A stretch of DNA of 64,000 nt from Tisiphia sp964030975 (GCF_964030975.1 NZ_CAXIQH010000001.1:992001-1056000); one strand, 5' to 3'. Counted from the stretch's first letter, positions 43,421 through 52,136 are shown. Program-made: numbers and translations. The notes: generated by a model from the letters alone, not told the origin.

Positions 43421-44341
43421 GTGACTCCAGACAGACCAAAACATGATAAAATATTTCGTAAATCTATGGAGAATCCAATAGTTGCCAAAGAGTTTCTGGC
43501 AACTCACTTACCTAAAGAGGTACTGGCTTTAATTGACAGCACAACTCTAAAATTAGAAAAAGATAGTTTTATTGAACCAGACCTTTCTGAAACTATCTCG
43601 GACATATTATTTTCTGTTAAGTTTAATGATACGGATGGCTATATTTTTTTGTTATTAGAGCATCAAAGTACGGTTGATCAGCTAATGGCGTTTAGGTTAT
43701 TTAAATATATGGTGAATATTTGCGATCGATATTTAACTATTAATCCTAAATCTAAACGCCTTCCGTTAATCTATCCGTTAGTGTTGTACAATGGCAAGAA
43801 AAAATATGATGCCCCACTTAACATATGGGATTTATTTACCTACCCAGATTTAGCAAGGTGCTTCTGGATAAATGATTATCAGCTTATTAACGTGCAGGAT
43901 ATCCCAGATGAAGAACTTAAGAAAAAGGTGTGGTCTGGTATTCTGTTATTTTTTCTCAAACACATCCACGAGCGTCAATTACTGAAAAGATGGCAAGAAA
44001 TCTCTGATCTCTTGCCTGAATTAACTAAAGTGAGCATAGGTTATGACCATATAAGAAATCTATTACACTATACTTTGACCTTTATTGAGCAAAGTGATAA
44101 AATAGAGTTAGAAAAAATGTTAATCACCAGTTTAACTAAAGAAAAAGGAGAGGAACTTATGCCTAGTATAACCCAAGTATGGACAGAAGAAGGTATTCAA
44201 ATTGGCGAAGCTAGAGGCGAAGCTAGGGGCGAAGCTAAATTAATAAAAATGATGATAAGTAATGGTAGCTCTATTGAAGAAGTAGCTAGAATGACAGGGC
44301 TATCTATTACTAAAATCAATGAATTACTGAAAATACAGTAA
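43421..44341 (+). CDS. Rpn-family recombination-promoting nuclease (PD-(D/E)XK)
   Basis: 306 residues from GTG 43421. The N-terminal signature PDRPKHDKIFRKSMENPIVAKEFLATHLPKEV is that of Rpn/transposase_31 proteins. The nuclease core follows, with SDILFSVKFNDTDGYIFLLLEHQSTVDQLMAFRL: Asp in SDI, then the E-H-Q-S form of the ExK motif. PLIYPLVLYNGKKKYDAP is also typical. A degenerate near-repeat GEARGEARGEAKL precedes a C-terminal helix-turn-helix-like segment (MISNGSSIEEVARMTGLSITKINELLKIQ). Rpn proteins are DNA endonucleases, some with antiphage roles. It stands alone within the sucC-sucD operon, presumably as an insertion. Confidence 0.87.
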   Translation: MTPDRPKHDKIFRKSMENPIVAKEFLATHLPKEVLALIDSTTLKLEKDSFIEPDLSETISDILFSVKFNDTDGYIFLLLEHQSTVDQLMAFRLFKYMVNICDRYLTINPKSKRLPLIYPLVLYNGKKKYDAPLNIWDLFTYPDLARCFWINDYQLINVQDIPDEELKKKVWSGILLFFLKHIHERQLLKRWQEISDLLPELTKVSIGYDHIRNLLHYTLTFIEQSDKIELEKMLITSLTKEKGEELMPSITQVWTEEGIQIGEARGEARGEAKLIKMMISNGSSIEEVARMTGLSITKINELLKIQ

Positions 44342-44406
44342 ACAAATTATTAGTCTTAAAATAGGTCTATTCAATCACTATTTCAAAAAATACGGAAAAT
44401 ACATAT

Positions 44407-45285
44407 ATGTCAATATTAGTTGATAAAAACACAAAAGTAATTTGCCAGGGTTTTACTGGTTCACAAGGGACTTTCCATTCTGAACAAGCCATTGATTATG
44501 GCACTAAGATGGTAGGAGGAGTAACTCCTGGAAAAGGAGGAAATACTCATTTAGGTTTACCTGTATATAATACAGTACATGAAGCAGTTGAAAAAACAGG
44601 GGCTACAGCCAGCGTTATTTATGTTCCACCGCCATTTGCTGCTGATTCAATTTTGGAAGCTATAGATGCAGGAATTGGATTAGTAGTATGTATTACAGAA
44701 GGTATACCAGTACTTGATATGATAAAGGTCAAAAGGGCATTAGTCGGATCAAAAACTAAATTAATTGGCCCCAATTGTCCAGGCATTATTACTCCTGATG
44801 AGTGTAAAATAGGCATAATGCCTGGTTATATTCATAAGAGAGGAAGGGTTGGAATTATATCTCGTTCCGGTACTTTAACGTATGAAGCAGTAGCACAGAC
44901 TACAGCTACTGGTCTTGGTCAATCCACCTGTATTGGTATTGGTGGAGATCCAGTTAACGGTACTGATTTTGTTGATTGTATTGAAATGTTTTTAAAAGAT
45001 GATGAAACAGAATCAATTATTATGATTGGCGAAATAGGTGGGGATGCTGAAGAAAAGGCTGCTGAATTAATAAAAAGTTCAAAGATTAAAAAACCGATAG
45101 TTAGTTTCATTGCTGGTATTACCGCTCCTGAAGGAAAAAGAATGGGGCATGCTGGTGCGATTATTTCTAATGGTCAAGGGTCAGCTGAACATAAGTTAGA
45201 GGCACTACAGAGTGCAGGGGTTACTATCACTAGATCGCCAGCTGATATCGGTAAAACTATGTTTGAATTATTAGGAAGAATCTAA
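44407..45285 (+). CDS. sucD: Succinyl-CoA synthetase subunit alpha
   Basis: 292 residues, normal length. The CoA-binding Rossmann domain begins ILVDKNTKVICQGFTGSQGTFHSEQAIDYGTKMVGGVTPGKGG. KLIGPNCPGIITPDECKIGIMPG follows. The phosphohistidine is in GRVGIISRSGTLTYEAVAQTTATGLGQSTCIGIGGDPVNGTDF and GKRMGHAGAII. It forms the heterotetramer with SucC. The separation from sucC by 1089 bases, with its own short leader, means it now needs either read-through past the Rpn gene or its own promoter. Confidence 0.97.
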   Translation: MSILVDKNTKVICQGFTGSQGTFHSEQAIDYGTKMVGGVTPGKGGNTHLGLPVYNTVHEAVEKTGATASVIYVPPPFAADSILEAIDAGIGLVVCITEGIPVLDMIKVKRALVGSKTKLIGPNCPGIITPDECKIGIMPGYIHKRGRVGIISRSGTLTYEAVAQTTATGLGQSTCIGIGGDPVNGTDFVDCIEMFLKDDETESIIMIGEIGGDAEEKAAELIKSSKIKKPIVSFIAGITAPEGKRMGHAGAIISNGQGSAEHKLEALQSAGVTITRSPADIGKTMFELLGRI

Positions 45286-45365
45286 ATTTAAGAAAAGACA
45301 TAATAGAAAAAGTGTTATTTCCACAGACTCCCAATAGTATCCGAGTAGAATCAGCACATCAAGCA

Positions 45366-45621
45366 GCATTGTTGCGAGGAAAGCATAGGTCTACGAGGCC
45401 CAAAGCCTTCAACGTCGAAAGTTAGAAGGTAGAGCGGGTTTATAGGTAATCGTAGCAGTTTAAAAGTTATGGTGTCATTCCTAGCTGCGGCGGGAATCTA
45501 TAATATTCCAGAGTTTTTTGACGCTATTTTAGATCCCGCACCGAAGCAGGGATGACACAAAACCCGCTCTACCTTCTAACTTTCGACAGTTGGGGGCTTC
45601 GCTACTCCTCGCAATGACGTT
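45366..45621. repeat. Family I element carrying a nested inverted-repeat element
   Basis: Family I halves (cattgttgcgaggaaagc... and ...cttcgctactcctcgcaatgacg) are separated by an element with inverted ends tcgaaagttagaaggtagag / ctctaccttctaactttcga (45415-45586), 27 bp of perfect arms. Its centre holds cattcctagctgcggcgggaat hairpin debris. No gene in 45286-45682. Confidence 0.75.
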
Positions 45622-45682
45622 TAGAAACTTATAGCAATATCAACAACCTAGTTGGGTTGCCATATAATTAAGCGGAGATTAA

Positions 45683-46747
45683 ATGCTTAGCACACTATAT
45701 AACGACCTTATTTTACAGGTTAAAACCAATAAATATGATTTTTTAAGGTTTGAGCTGATCAAGCAAGATGAAATAAAGGCTCTTGCAGCTCAGCTTACTG
45801 CAAAATATGATACTATGATTATTATAGGTTTTGGAGCATCTTGCCTAAATGTTAAAGCATTGCTAAGTATGAAGGCAGTAGCTACTAAAAAGCTAATATA
45901 TCTTGATAATTTAGATCAGTTGGCAATTGATAAAAAATTGGCAGTAGTTGACTTAGATAAAGCAGTGTTTTTTTCATTAAGTAAGTCTGGGAATACCAAT
46001 GAGACCTATTTATTAACTAAGTATGTTTTAAAAGTTTTGCAAGTCCCCTCTCAAAACATTTATGTAATAGCACCGTTTAGTAATAATTTGTTATATAATT
46101 TAGCGAAGTCTTTTGGTGCAAATTGTTTAGAACATGATAATGTAAGCAGTGGAAGGTTTGGTATAATTTCTAATGCCTCTTTACTACCAGCGGCAATTGC
46201 AGGAGTTGACGTAGATAAAGTCGTTGCAGCTGCTTTCCAAAAAATATCAGATATTATTCTTGATGGCTCTAATGTTTGTCAGATAGCTGAGCATTACCTT
46301 AATCAATATTCTTTAAATAGACATATGTTAGTTATGTTTAATTATAGTTACCAATTAGATGGTTTGTGTAGATGGCAACAACAGATTATAGCTGAATCGC
46401 TTGGTAAGAATGGTTTTGGTATAACTCCTATAATGGCAAAAGGAACATTTGATCAGCACAGTCAGTTGCAACTTTATTTAGAAGGTTCGGATGATAAATT
46501 TTATAAAATTATTACTAACAACAAAGAGAATTCAGATATCGACATGAGTCTAGCTGCTCATGCCAACAATATATATAATGCATTAGTGCAAGTTAAACGA
46601 CCAGTGATGCTAGAGAATTTTGTACATATCGATGAGTATGTAATTGTAGATCAAATTATTCACACAATGTTGAGTACTATACTAATTGCTAATCACCTAA
46701 AAATCGATCCATTCAACCAACCATCTGTTGACCAATATAAGATATGA
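45683..46747 (+). CDS. pgi: Glucose-6-phosphate isomerase, short form
   Basis: 354 residues with two SIS domains. Visible motifs: TMIIIGFGASCLNVKALLS; AVFFSLSKSGNTNETYLLTKYVL, the sugar-phosphate loop; NVSSGRFGIISNASLLPAAIAGVD, equivalent to the GGR[FY]S signature; AESLGKNGFGITPIMAKGTFDQHSQLQLYLEG, with catalytic Glu and His as in the second PGI signature; and the end DPFNQPSVDQYKI. The active site looks complete. It is shorter than usual bacterial PGI (about 410-550), mainly by N-terminal trimming and small loops. Classical Rickettsia lack glycolysis, so a kept pgi points to a lineage with more sugar metabolism. Confidence 0.88.
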   Translation: MLSTLYNDLILQVKTNKYDFLRFELIKQDEIKALAAQLTAKYDTMIIIGFGASCLNVKALLSMKAVATKKLIYLDNLDQLAIDKKLAVVDLDKAVFFSLSKSGNTNETYLLTKYVLKVLQVPSQNIYVIAPFSNNLLYNLAKSFGANCLEHDNVSSGRFGIISNASLLPAAIAGVDVDKVVAAAFQKISDIILDGSNVCQIAEHYLNQYSLNRHMLVMFNYSYQLDGLCRWQQQIIAESLGKNGFGITPIMAKGTFDQHSQLQLYLEGSDDKFYKIITNNKENSDIDMSLAAHANNIYNALVQVKRPVMLENFVHIDEYVIVDQIIHTMLSTILIANHLKIDPFNQPSVDQYKI

Positions 46748-46792
46748 TGCCGATTACAACTCTTCAATTTAAAGGTTAAAGCATAAAAAGTA

Positions 46793-47767
46793 CTAATTCA
46801 CGTGTTTCCAACCAGGTCTTTTAGTTTTCCCAGTCATACAAAAATCAGTAACGTCTCCTATAAAAGATTTAAAATCCTCATTCTCTTTAACTAATCTATT
46901 AGCCATATCCCAATCAATTTCTAATCTTTCTTTAGCAGGAATTAGTATTTGACCTGTTTCAACCGGCTCTTTTATATTTAATAAAATAAATCCTATGCCA
47001 TGTCTAGCAGCAAGAATCTCTAGCTCGCGTAAAGTATCTCCTCCTTTGCCTTCTACTAAAGAAGACGCTACTAAATATCCATAATGAGCCCATGAGGAAT
47101 TTGATAGTGCTTGGAAAAAAGATTGTCGCACATTGCTAGTATCAATTTCTACTTTTACCTCAAAAGACCAAAGCTTAGCTTTTTTATCGGCAAATTGTTT
47201 TACACAATTATTGATCGTTAATGCCCAATCTTTAGTAAGATCCTCCATTCCCACTAGATCAGGATGTAACCATTTATTACCGTTAGTACCTTTACGATTT
47301 GAAGAACATTTCTCATTAATAATCATGTTATAAATACCAAGTTTATTCCAAAGAAATTCTGAAAATTTTAGATATATATCTTTTTCTTTTATGTTTGGTT
47401 CTTTCCTAACATCCTTTTCTTTTATGTTTGGTTCCTTTTCAGTGTTTTTTATCTCCACCTGATCAGTTTCTTTAGTATAATAATACCTACGCGGGTGCTC
47501 TATTTTTTTAAAATTAGGTTCCTTTTTTTGTATAGCTTCATACCACTCTTTTTTTATTTCTGCACTAAAGAATCCTCTTATAATTTTAGCTATTTTTGCT
47601 GGATCAGTTACATTGATTAGGTTTTTGTTTTTACTGTTTTCTGCTTTTCTCTTGACTTCCTCAGGATAAGTTTTTACTAGCCATTCAGCTATTTCCTTAG
47701 AAGTAAATTTTTGACCTTCATTGCTTTTAAGAAAATCAATAATTGCTTTGTTACGGTTAAATTCCAT
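46793..47767 (-). CDS. HrgA/COG2958-like protein: winged helix plus PD-(D/E)XK nuclease
   Basis: 324 residues. The N-terminal 95 form a HARE-like winged helix (MEFNRNKAIIDFLKSNEGQKFTSKEIAEWLVKTYPEEV ... FFSAEIKKEWYEAIQKKEPNFKKIEHPRRYYY). A tandem repeat, KEPNIKEKDVRKEPNIKEKD (about 115-134), links to the second domain. There, WLHPDLVGMEDLTKDW (Asp) and KLWSFEVKVEID (ExK) mark a restriction-like nuclease core. The layout matches HrgA, first seen in place of a restriction system in Helicobacter, and COG2958. It may act in defence or on modified DNA; no methyltransferase is nearby. Confidence 0.65.
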   Translation of the reverse strand: MEFNRNKAIIDFLKSNEGQKFTSKEIAEWLVKTYPEEVKRKAENSKNKNLINVTDPAKIAKIIRGFFSAEIKKEWYEAIQKKEPNFKKIEHPRRYYYTKETDQVEIKNTEKEPNIKEKDVRKEPNIKEKDIYLKFSEFLWNKLGIYNMIINEKCSSNRKGTNGNKWLHPDLVGMEDLTKDWALTINNCVKQFADKKAKLWSFEVKVEIDTSNVRQSFFQALSNSSWAHYGYLVASSLVEGKGGDTLRELEILAARHGIGFILLNIKEPVETGQILIPAKERLEIDWDMANRLVKENEDFKSFIGDVTDFCMTGKTKRPGWKHVN

Positions 47768-47898
47768 AGTTAATCCTACTATTTTACAAACTATTGATTA
47801 AATAATAATCAAAATAGCAAAGAATTTAAAGATAATTAACAGATATAATTGCAAGTTATTACCTTTAAATTTAAATATAATGACAATGTTGCAATTTA

Positions 47899-48648
47899 TT
47901 AATTTTTAACAAATATCCAATCTTTATTGGAAGACTCAGTTTCACTATATTGATAATTTTGCTTAGAGAAATATTTTAATTTTTCAGGTAGGTCTATAAG
48001 ATTTTCTGCAATAAAATTAAGCATACTGCCCCTAGCCTTTTTGGAGTTTATTGCTATTATTTGTAATTTATTATTTCTTTTTTCTTTAAAATATATATTA
48101 ATTATTGGATATTTAAGATTATTTTGATTGATAACGCAGGAATATTCATTAGATGCTAGGTTGATTAGATATTTATTTTGGTGAGTTGCTAATATTTGAT
48201 TAACATAATTGGTGATATCGTCTTGCCAGAAAATTGATAATTTTTCAAAATTCGGCAATTTTATTGCCATTTCTAGTCGATAAGGTTTTATTTTATCAAA
48301 AACTCTTAGTGCACCGTAAAAACCTGATATAATTAACGTGTGTCCTTGCAAGAAATCCCATTGCTTCTCAGTAAGATTCTGCCTATCCATATTATGGTAA
48401 ACATCCCCATCATAGGCAAATATCGCTTGTTTCTCCGGCTGGTTATCGAAATCCTGAAATCTATGATAATTAAGCTCAGCCAGTTTATCACTAACCCCCA
48501 TTAACTGCTTGATCTGATTTTGCGACAAAGTTTTACATATTTGTAAAAGCTCTTGTGTTTTAGTAAGGAAATGGGGTTGTGCCGATGGTAGCCCCACTAT
48601 TTGAGAAGTAAAATCTTGAGTTTTAGCTGGTGAGATTATACTGAGCAT
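47899..48648 (-). CDS. yaaA: Peroxide-stress protein YaaA (UPF0246)
   Basis: 249 residues from the ATG giving MLSIISPAKTQDF, the family's typical start; an upstream ATG would add 12 unsupported residues. Family motifs are visible: SQNQIKQLMGVSDKLAELNYHRFQDF, AIFAYDGDVYHNMD, ISGFYGALRVFDKIKPYRLEMAIKL, NLASNEYSCVI and INSKKARGSMLNFI. YaaA lowers free iron and limits oxidative DNA damage in E. coli, and binds DNA. It stands as a single gene. Confidence 0.93.
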   Translation of the reverse strand: MLSIISPAKTQDFTSQIVGLPSAQPHFLTKTQELLQICKTLSQNQIKQLMGVSDKLAELNYHRFQDFDNQPEKQAIFAYDGDVYHNMDRQNLTEKQWDFLQGHTLIISGFYGALRVFDKIKPYRLEMAIKLPNFEKLSIFWQDDITNYVNQILATHQNKYLINLASNEYSCVINQNNLKYPIINIYFKEKRNNKLQIIAINSKKARGSMLNFIAENLIDLPEKLKYFSKQNYQYSETESSNKDWIFVKN

Positions 48649-48804
48649 AGCAATATTATTTGTATATATTACTAACTTTAGCATATATTAATTAAAAACC
48701 CAAGATATAATCTAATATTTGTGTACGCTTCTGCTTTGAAGAATTGTTTTTTGGAAATATCACTTTTCCGTTGGACACATGGCTAAATCGGGCTAGCTAT
48801 AGAG

Positions 48805-49182
48805 CTAAGAGGTAGTGATTGCAAACGCTACAGAAGTTGGGTAATCGTCTGAAATAGATAAGTGAATTTTAATTTGTCTAAACTTTTCTAGGCTTTCGGG
48901 ATGATCAATTGATACAAACGGCTTTCCCAAATCATCATTTAATACAGAGATGTCTTTAAATCGTAAATTTCTGCCAATTCCAACGCCAAGGGCTTTACTA
49001 ACTGCTTCTTTTGCAGCAAATCTTTTTGCCAAAAAACAACCATATTGGTCTTTACTTAGAGAGGTTAGCTTCTGCATTTCCTTTTTAGAAAGAATTCTAT
49101 CTATAAAACGTTGGCCATATAGGTTTAATACCCTTTCTATTCTTGGAATTTGTACTATATCTGTACCAATGCCAATAATCAT
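48805..49182 (-). CDS. acpS: Holo-[acyl-carrier-protein] synthase
   Basis: 125 residues, normal length. It attaches the 4'-phosphopantetheine of CoA to ACP. MIIGIGTDIVQIPRIERVL carries the first magnesium Asp, and FLAKRFAAKEAVSKALGVGIG the KRxAAKEAxxKALG signature with the metal Glu. IHLSISDDYPTSVAFAI is the conserved end. It overlaps rpoZ by four bases; the acpS-rpoZ pairing is frequent in rickettsiae. Confidence 0.96.
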   Translation of the reverse strand: MIIGIGTDIVQIPRIERVLNLYGQRFIDRILSKKEMQKLTSLSKDQYGCFLAKRFAAKEAVSKALGVGIGRNLRFKDISVLNDDLGKPFVSIDHPESLEKFRQIKIHLSISDDYPTSVAFAITTS

Positions 49183-49571
49183 TTTTGTTCGTTATCACTG
49201 ATATTATCATCAAATATTTGATCATCTAAATCAGAATAATCCTCAGTAACACTAATATCTGAGCCGCTTGGTAAATAATCAAAATTTTCTGTAGCAGTAT
49301 CAAGAGCAGCATCAGTATTTTCTTCATCAATAGGATCGATTCTATTTTTTGTTCGAAGGCGTTTTAGTAAGTGGGATTTTAGGGTAGAAATTGTTACATG
49401 ACCAGCCGCTATTTCACGTAATGCCAGCACAGTTGCCTTATCACCCTTAACGTTACTAATGGTCATCTTGCTACCAGAATTTATATCATTTGCTCTTTGA
49501 GCCGATAGAGCCACTAGCTCAAACCTATCGTGAATTTTTCCAATACAATCTTCAATCGTGATCCTAGCCAT
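49179..49571 (-). CDS. rpoZ: RNA polymerase subunit omega
   Basis: 130 residues. MARITIEDCIGKIHDRFELVALSAQRANDINSGSKMTI and DKATVLALREIAAGHVT are the omega signatures. The acidic C-terminal tail (GSDISVTEDYSDLDDQIFDDNISDNEQK) is as usual in alphaproteobacteria. It helps RNA polymerase beta-prime fold and assemble. First gene of the rpoZ-acpS unit. Confidence 0.96.
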   Translation of the reverse strand: MARITIEDCIGKIHDRFELVALSAQRANDINSGSKMTISNVKGDKATVLALREIAAGHVTISTLKSHLLKRLRTKNRIDPIDEENTDAALDTATENFDYLPSGSDISVTEDYSDLDDQIFDDNISDNEQK

Positions 49572-49661
49572 AACACTCTCTTTTTATTTTACAAAATTCA
49601 ACAATCAATTAAGTATACTTAGTAACTTAGTAGATTTCAAGGATAGAATTTTTACTTCCTA

Positions 49662-50480
49662 TTATTCTTGACAAGTAGCACAATAGAAACTAGTCCGACC
49701 GGATTGTTTTATTTTCTTTATTATTCCTTGGCAGTTCAAACATTTTTGATTTTCTCGGGCATAGACCTGTAATTCTTGTTGGAAATAACCAGGTTTACTA
49801 TCACCGCTAACAAAATCTTTGAGAGTGGTTCCGCCTGCTGATATGGCCTTTGTTAGGACATATTTGATGGCTAACAACAAATTACTTATTTCGTTGTTTG
49901 ATAAACTACTACCCAGTTTGCCTGGATGTATTTTAGCGATAAAAAGGCTCTCAGAGGCATATATATTACCAACACCAACAATAATACGATTATCCATCAG
50001 TAAATTTTTTATCGGAACAGAGCGATTCAGCAATTTTATTTTTAGATATTCATACGACATATCCTCTGACAGAGGTTCTACGCCTAGATTTACTAAAAAT
50101 TTCTCTTCAAGGAACTTTGTTTGCCCGGTATAAATCATACCGAAACGTCGTGGATCATTAAAAACTAATTTTTCGCAAGTTCCCAAAGAGAGAATAACAT
50201 GATCATGCTTTTGTAGCTGATAATCGCTAGGTTGTAGTGTTAACCTGCCGGTCATACCAAGATGGACAATAATCGAATAATAATTATCTAGATCAATTAG
50301 CAAATATTTTGCCCTACGCCTTAGGGCGATAATTCTTGCTGATTTTACATCTGACTCCAACTGTTCGCTCAGCTTATAACGTATATTATCTCGCCTTTTA
50401 TCAAGCTTATTGATGGTAGCCCCTACTATTCGCTGTTCTAGACAGCGTTTTAATGTTTCAACCTCAGGAAGTTCTGGCAT
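49662..50480 (-). CDS. mutM: Formamidopyrimidine-DNA glycosylase (Fpg/MutM)
   Basis: 272 residues, normal length. It removes oxidised purines such as 8-oxoguanine and cuts the strand. The catalytic N-terminal Pro of MPELPEVETL is present after Met removal, with Glu next to it. Lys is in the RRRAKYLLIDL region; VHLGMTGRL and the helix-two-turn-helix VGVGNIYASESLFIAKIHP follow. The C-terminal zinc finger has four Cys (CLNCQGIIKKIKQSGRTSFYCATCQ). The gene is intact. Confidence 0.97.
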   Translation of the reverse strand: MPELPEVETLKRCLEQRIVGATINKLDKRRDNIRYKLSEQLESDVKSARIIALRRRAKYLLIDLDNYYSIIVHLGMTGRLTLQPSDYQLQKHDHVILSLGTCEKLVFNDPRRFGMIYTGQTKFLEEKFLVNLGVEPLSEDMSYEYLKIKLLNRSVPIKNLLMDNRIIVGVGNIYASESLFIAKIHPGKLGSSLSNNEISNLLLAIKYVLTKAISAGGTTLKDFVSGDSKPGYFQQELQVYARENQKCLNCQGIIKKIKQSGRTSFYCATCQE

Positions 50481-50715
50481 TTTTACATTTTACTACTATT
50501 GTTAATCTATTATATACTATATATACCACATAAACAACTTAGCACTAATAGGTTCTGTGAATATTTCTATTTAATGGATGATTTTATACTCCTTTAGGAG
50601 GAGGCGTGATGTCATTCCCGCGAAGGATGTCATTCTCCGCATTCTCTTGTCATTCCCGCGTAGGCGGGAATCTAAGATCCCTGCATTCGCACACTGGTGT
50701 CCGGGTAAAATTTTG

Positions 50716-50949
50716 CAGGGCAATTTAAAAGTCGCAACTAATAGTAAAAAACCAGTTTTATTTAGGTGAGTAGTCGTCATTGCGAGGAGCCGCAAAGCGG
50801 CTACGCGGCAATCCAAAAATTGCAGCGGTAAAAATAAAACAGCAAACTGTTTATTTGGATCGCCACGCCACTTCGTGGCTCGCGATGACAACCACTTGTT
50901 TCTGTAATTTAGTATTTCTATCATTAGTTGTAACTTTTAAACTGCCCTG
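50716..50949. repeat. Family H element (234 bp) with 9-bp target duplication
   Basis: Ends cagggcaatttaaaagtcgc / taacttttaaactgccctg. Direct repeat aaaattttg at 50707-50715 and 50950-50958. It is empty for family A at the site that is filled in the copy at 18496. The stretch 50578-50700 before it holds only cattcccgc-type hairpin debris. Confidence 0.9.
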
Positions 50950-50977
50950 AAAATTTTGACCCAAGGTTTAAGTGGTA

Positions 50978-51114
50978 TAGTGAAACCTATTGAATTAGGT
51001 GATGCAAACTTTGTGTTAACCTTGCGAAAGCAGGCATCTAGATTCCCGCCGTTGCTAAGAATGACAACTTACAATCGTTATGTTCTTTATCACCTAATCC
51101 TATGAGCATAACTA
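50978..51114. repeat. Family A miniature element
   Basis: Full length, TA at 50976-50977 and 51115-51116, with a gcaggcatctagattcccgc centre. Confidence 0.9.
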
Positions 51115-51129
51115 TATGTCAACTCATTT

Positions 51130-51234
51130 GATGACACGCCCTAGAGAAAAACAAATTAAATCTGGCTCCAGAGCTAGGAAATTAAAATTAATTACGATTA
51201 TGAATCCAGAATGGCGTGATTTATATGAAGACAA
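51130..51234 (+). pseudogene. Unrecognised gene fragment between two small elements
   Basis: A frame from ATG 51130 reads MTRPREKQIKSGSRARKLKLITIMNPEWRDLYED up to the family D boundary, with no stop inside. It has codon use like real genes of the window, but no family that I recognise. It is bounded on both sides by mobile elements, so it may be part of a broken gene. Confidence 0.35.
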
Positions 51235-51380
51235 TAGACTTCCTGCATAAATCAATCTAGTTGGTGATTTTGTCGTCGAAACTTGCCTCCGCTCCTCACG
51301 TACGTCTATGTACGCTGCGGTGCTCGGCTTCGTTTCTCCTAAAAATCCCTCAACTATTTTTGACTTATGCAGGAAGTCTA
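51235..51380. repeat. Family D element (146 bp), second copy
   Basis: Same sequence and orientation as 15961-16106, with inverted ends tagacttcctgcataa / ttatgcaggaagtcta. Confidence 0.85.
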
Positions 51381-51452
51381 TTGTTTAACGTATGTCATGG
51401 ATTGCTTCGTCGTGCTTTGCTACTTCTCGCAATGACGAGTGGGACACATATA

Positions 51453-51547
51453 CGTCATTGCGAGACCACATAGTGGTCGTGGCAATCCATAAAAGTGATT
51501 AGAAATGGATTGCTTCGTTGCTACTAAAGTAGCTCCTCGCAATGACG
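51453..51547. repeat. Family I palindromic element
   Basis: cgtcattgcgagaccacata ... agctcctcgcaatgacgg. Confidence 0.8.
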
Positions 51548-51685
51548 GAGTAATGCTAATACTTACGTTATGAGACTGCAAAAATAATAGAGTTTGACTA
51601 ATGGAAGAGATTTGTGTATGATCATAGTTAACACCTCAATAACGGTTGTAATTTAATAGCGATGCTATTGGATTAATTAATTTAG

Positions 51686-51786
51686 CTAGTAAGTACTTTG
51701 AGCGGTCAAACTTTAGAGTACTTACTAGTTTAGTATAATATTTAAGTCTTAGCTTTGTTGATAAACTAGGCTTGAGTTTAAATATT
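51686..51786. repeat. Two adjacent long stem-loops before the second XRE gene
   Basis: Stem 1: ctagtaagtact (51686) with agtacttactag (ending 51728), loop about gagcggtcaaac. Stem 2: aatatttaa (51737) with tttaaatatt (ending 51786), with partial inner pairing. They do not belong to the repeat families above. They could be operators, a structured RNA, or an old element. Confidence 0.5.
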
Positions 51787-51817
51787 ACATAGTTTGAGAC
51801 TTATAGCTAATCCGATT

Positions 51818-52048
51818 CGTCATTGCGAGGAGTCACTTTAGTGGCGACGAAGCAATCCATAAAAGTGGATTGCCACTACACTCACGTGGTCTCGCAATGA
51901 CGTATATCCATAACTCGTCATTACGAGAAGTACGTAAGACGTATATGTAAGCCCAAACGTCATTGCGAGGAGTGCGTAAGCACAACGAAGCAATCCATTT
52001 TAATTACTTTCTAGATTGCCACGACCACTATGTGGTCTCGCAATGACG
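51818..52048. repeat. Two family I elements within tagctaatccgatt arms
   Basis: Cores at 51818-51902 and 51958-52048. Outer arms atagctaatccgatt (51803) and aatcggatagcta (52062) enclose both, so one element may have taken a second inside it. Confidence 0.75.
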
Positions 52049-52108
52049 CCAAGGCTAAATACTAATCGGATAGCTAAACCAAAATATGTATTTTGGTTCT
52101 AAAAAATA

Positions 52109-52136
52109 GTCAGTAGTTACTGACCTCTTTTTTTTT
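52109..52136 (+). terminator. Rho-independent terminator-like hairpin
   Basis: GTCAGTAGTTACTGAC (52109-52124), then CTC and a run of nine T. It lies 105 bases before the XRE start, so it may end a transcript from the structured region or attenuate the regulator's own mRNA. Confidence 0.6.

Noticed and set aside
1589..52048. CRISPR array from recurring palindromic units
   Set aside because: The repeats are dispersed, not regularly spaced, and carry no unique spacers or cas genes.
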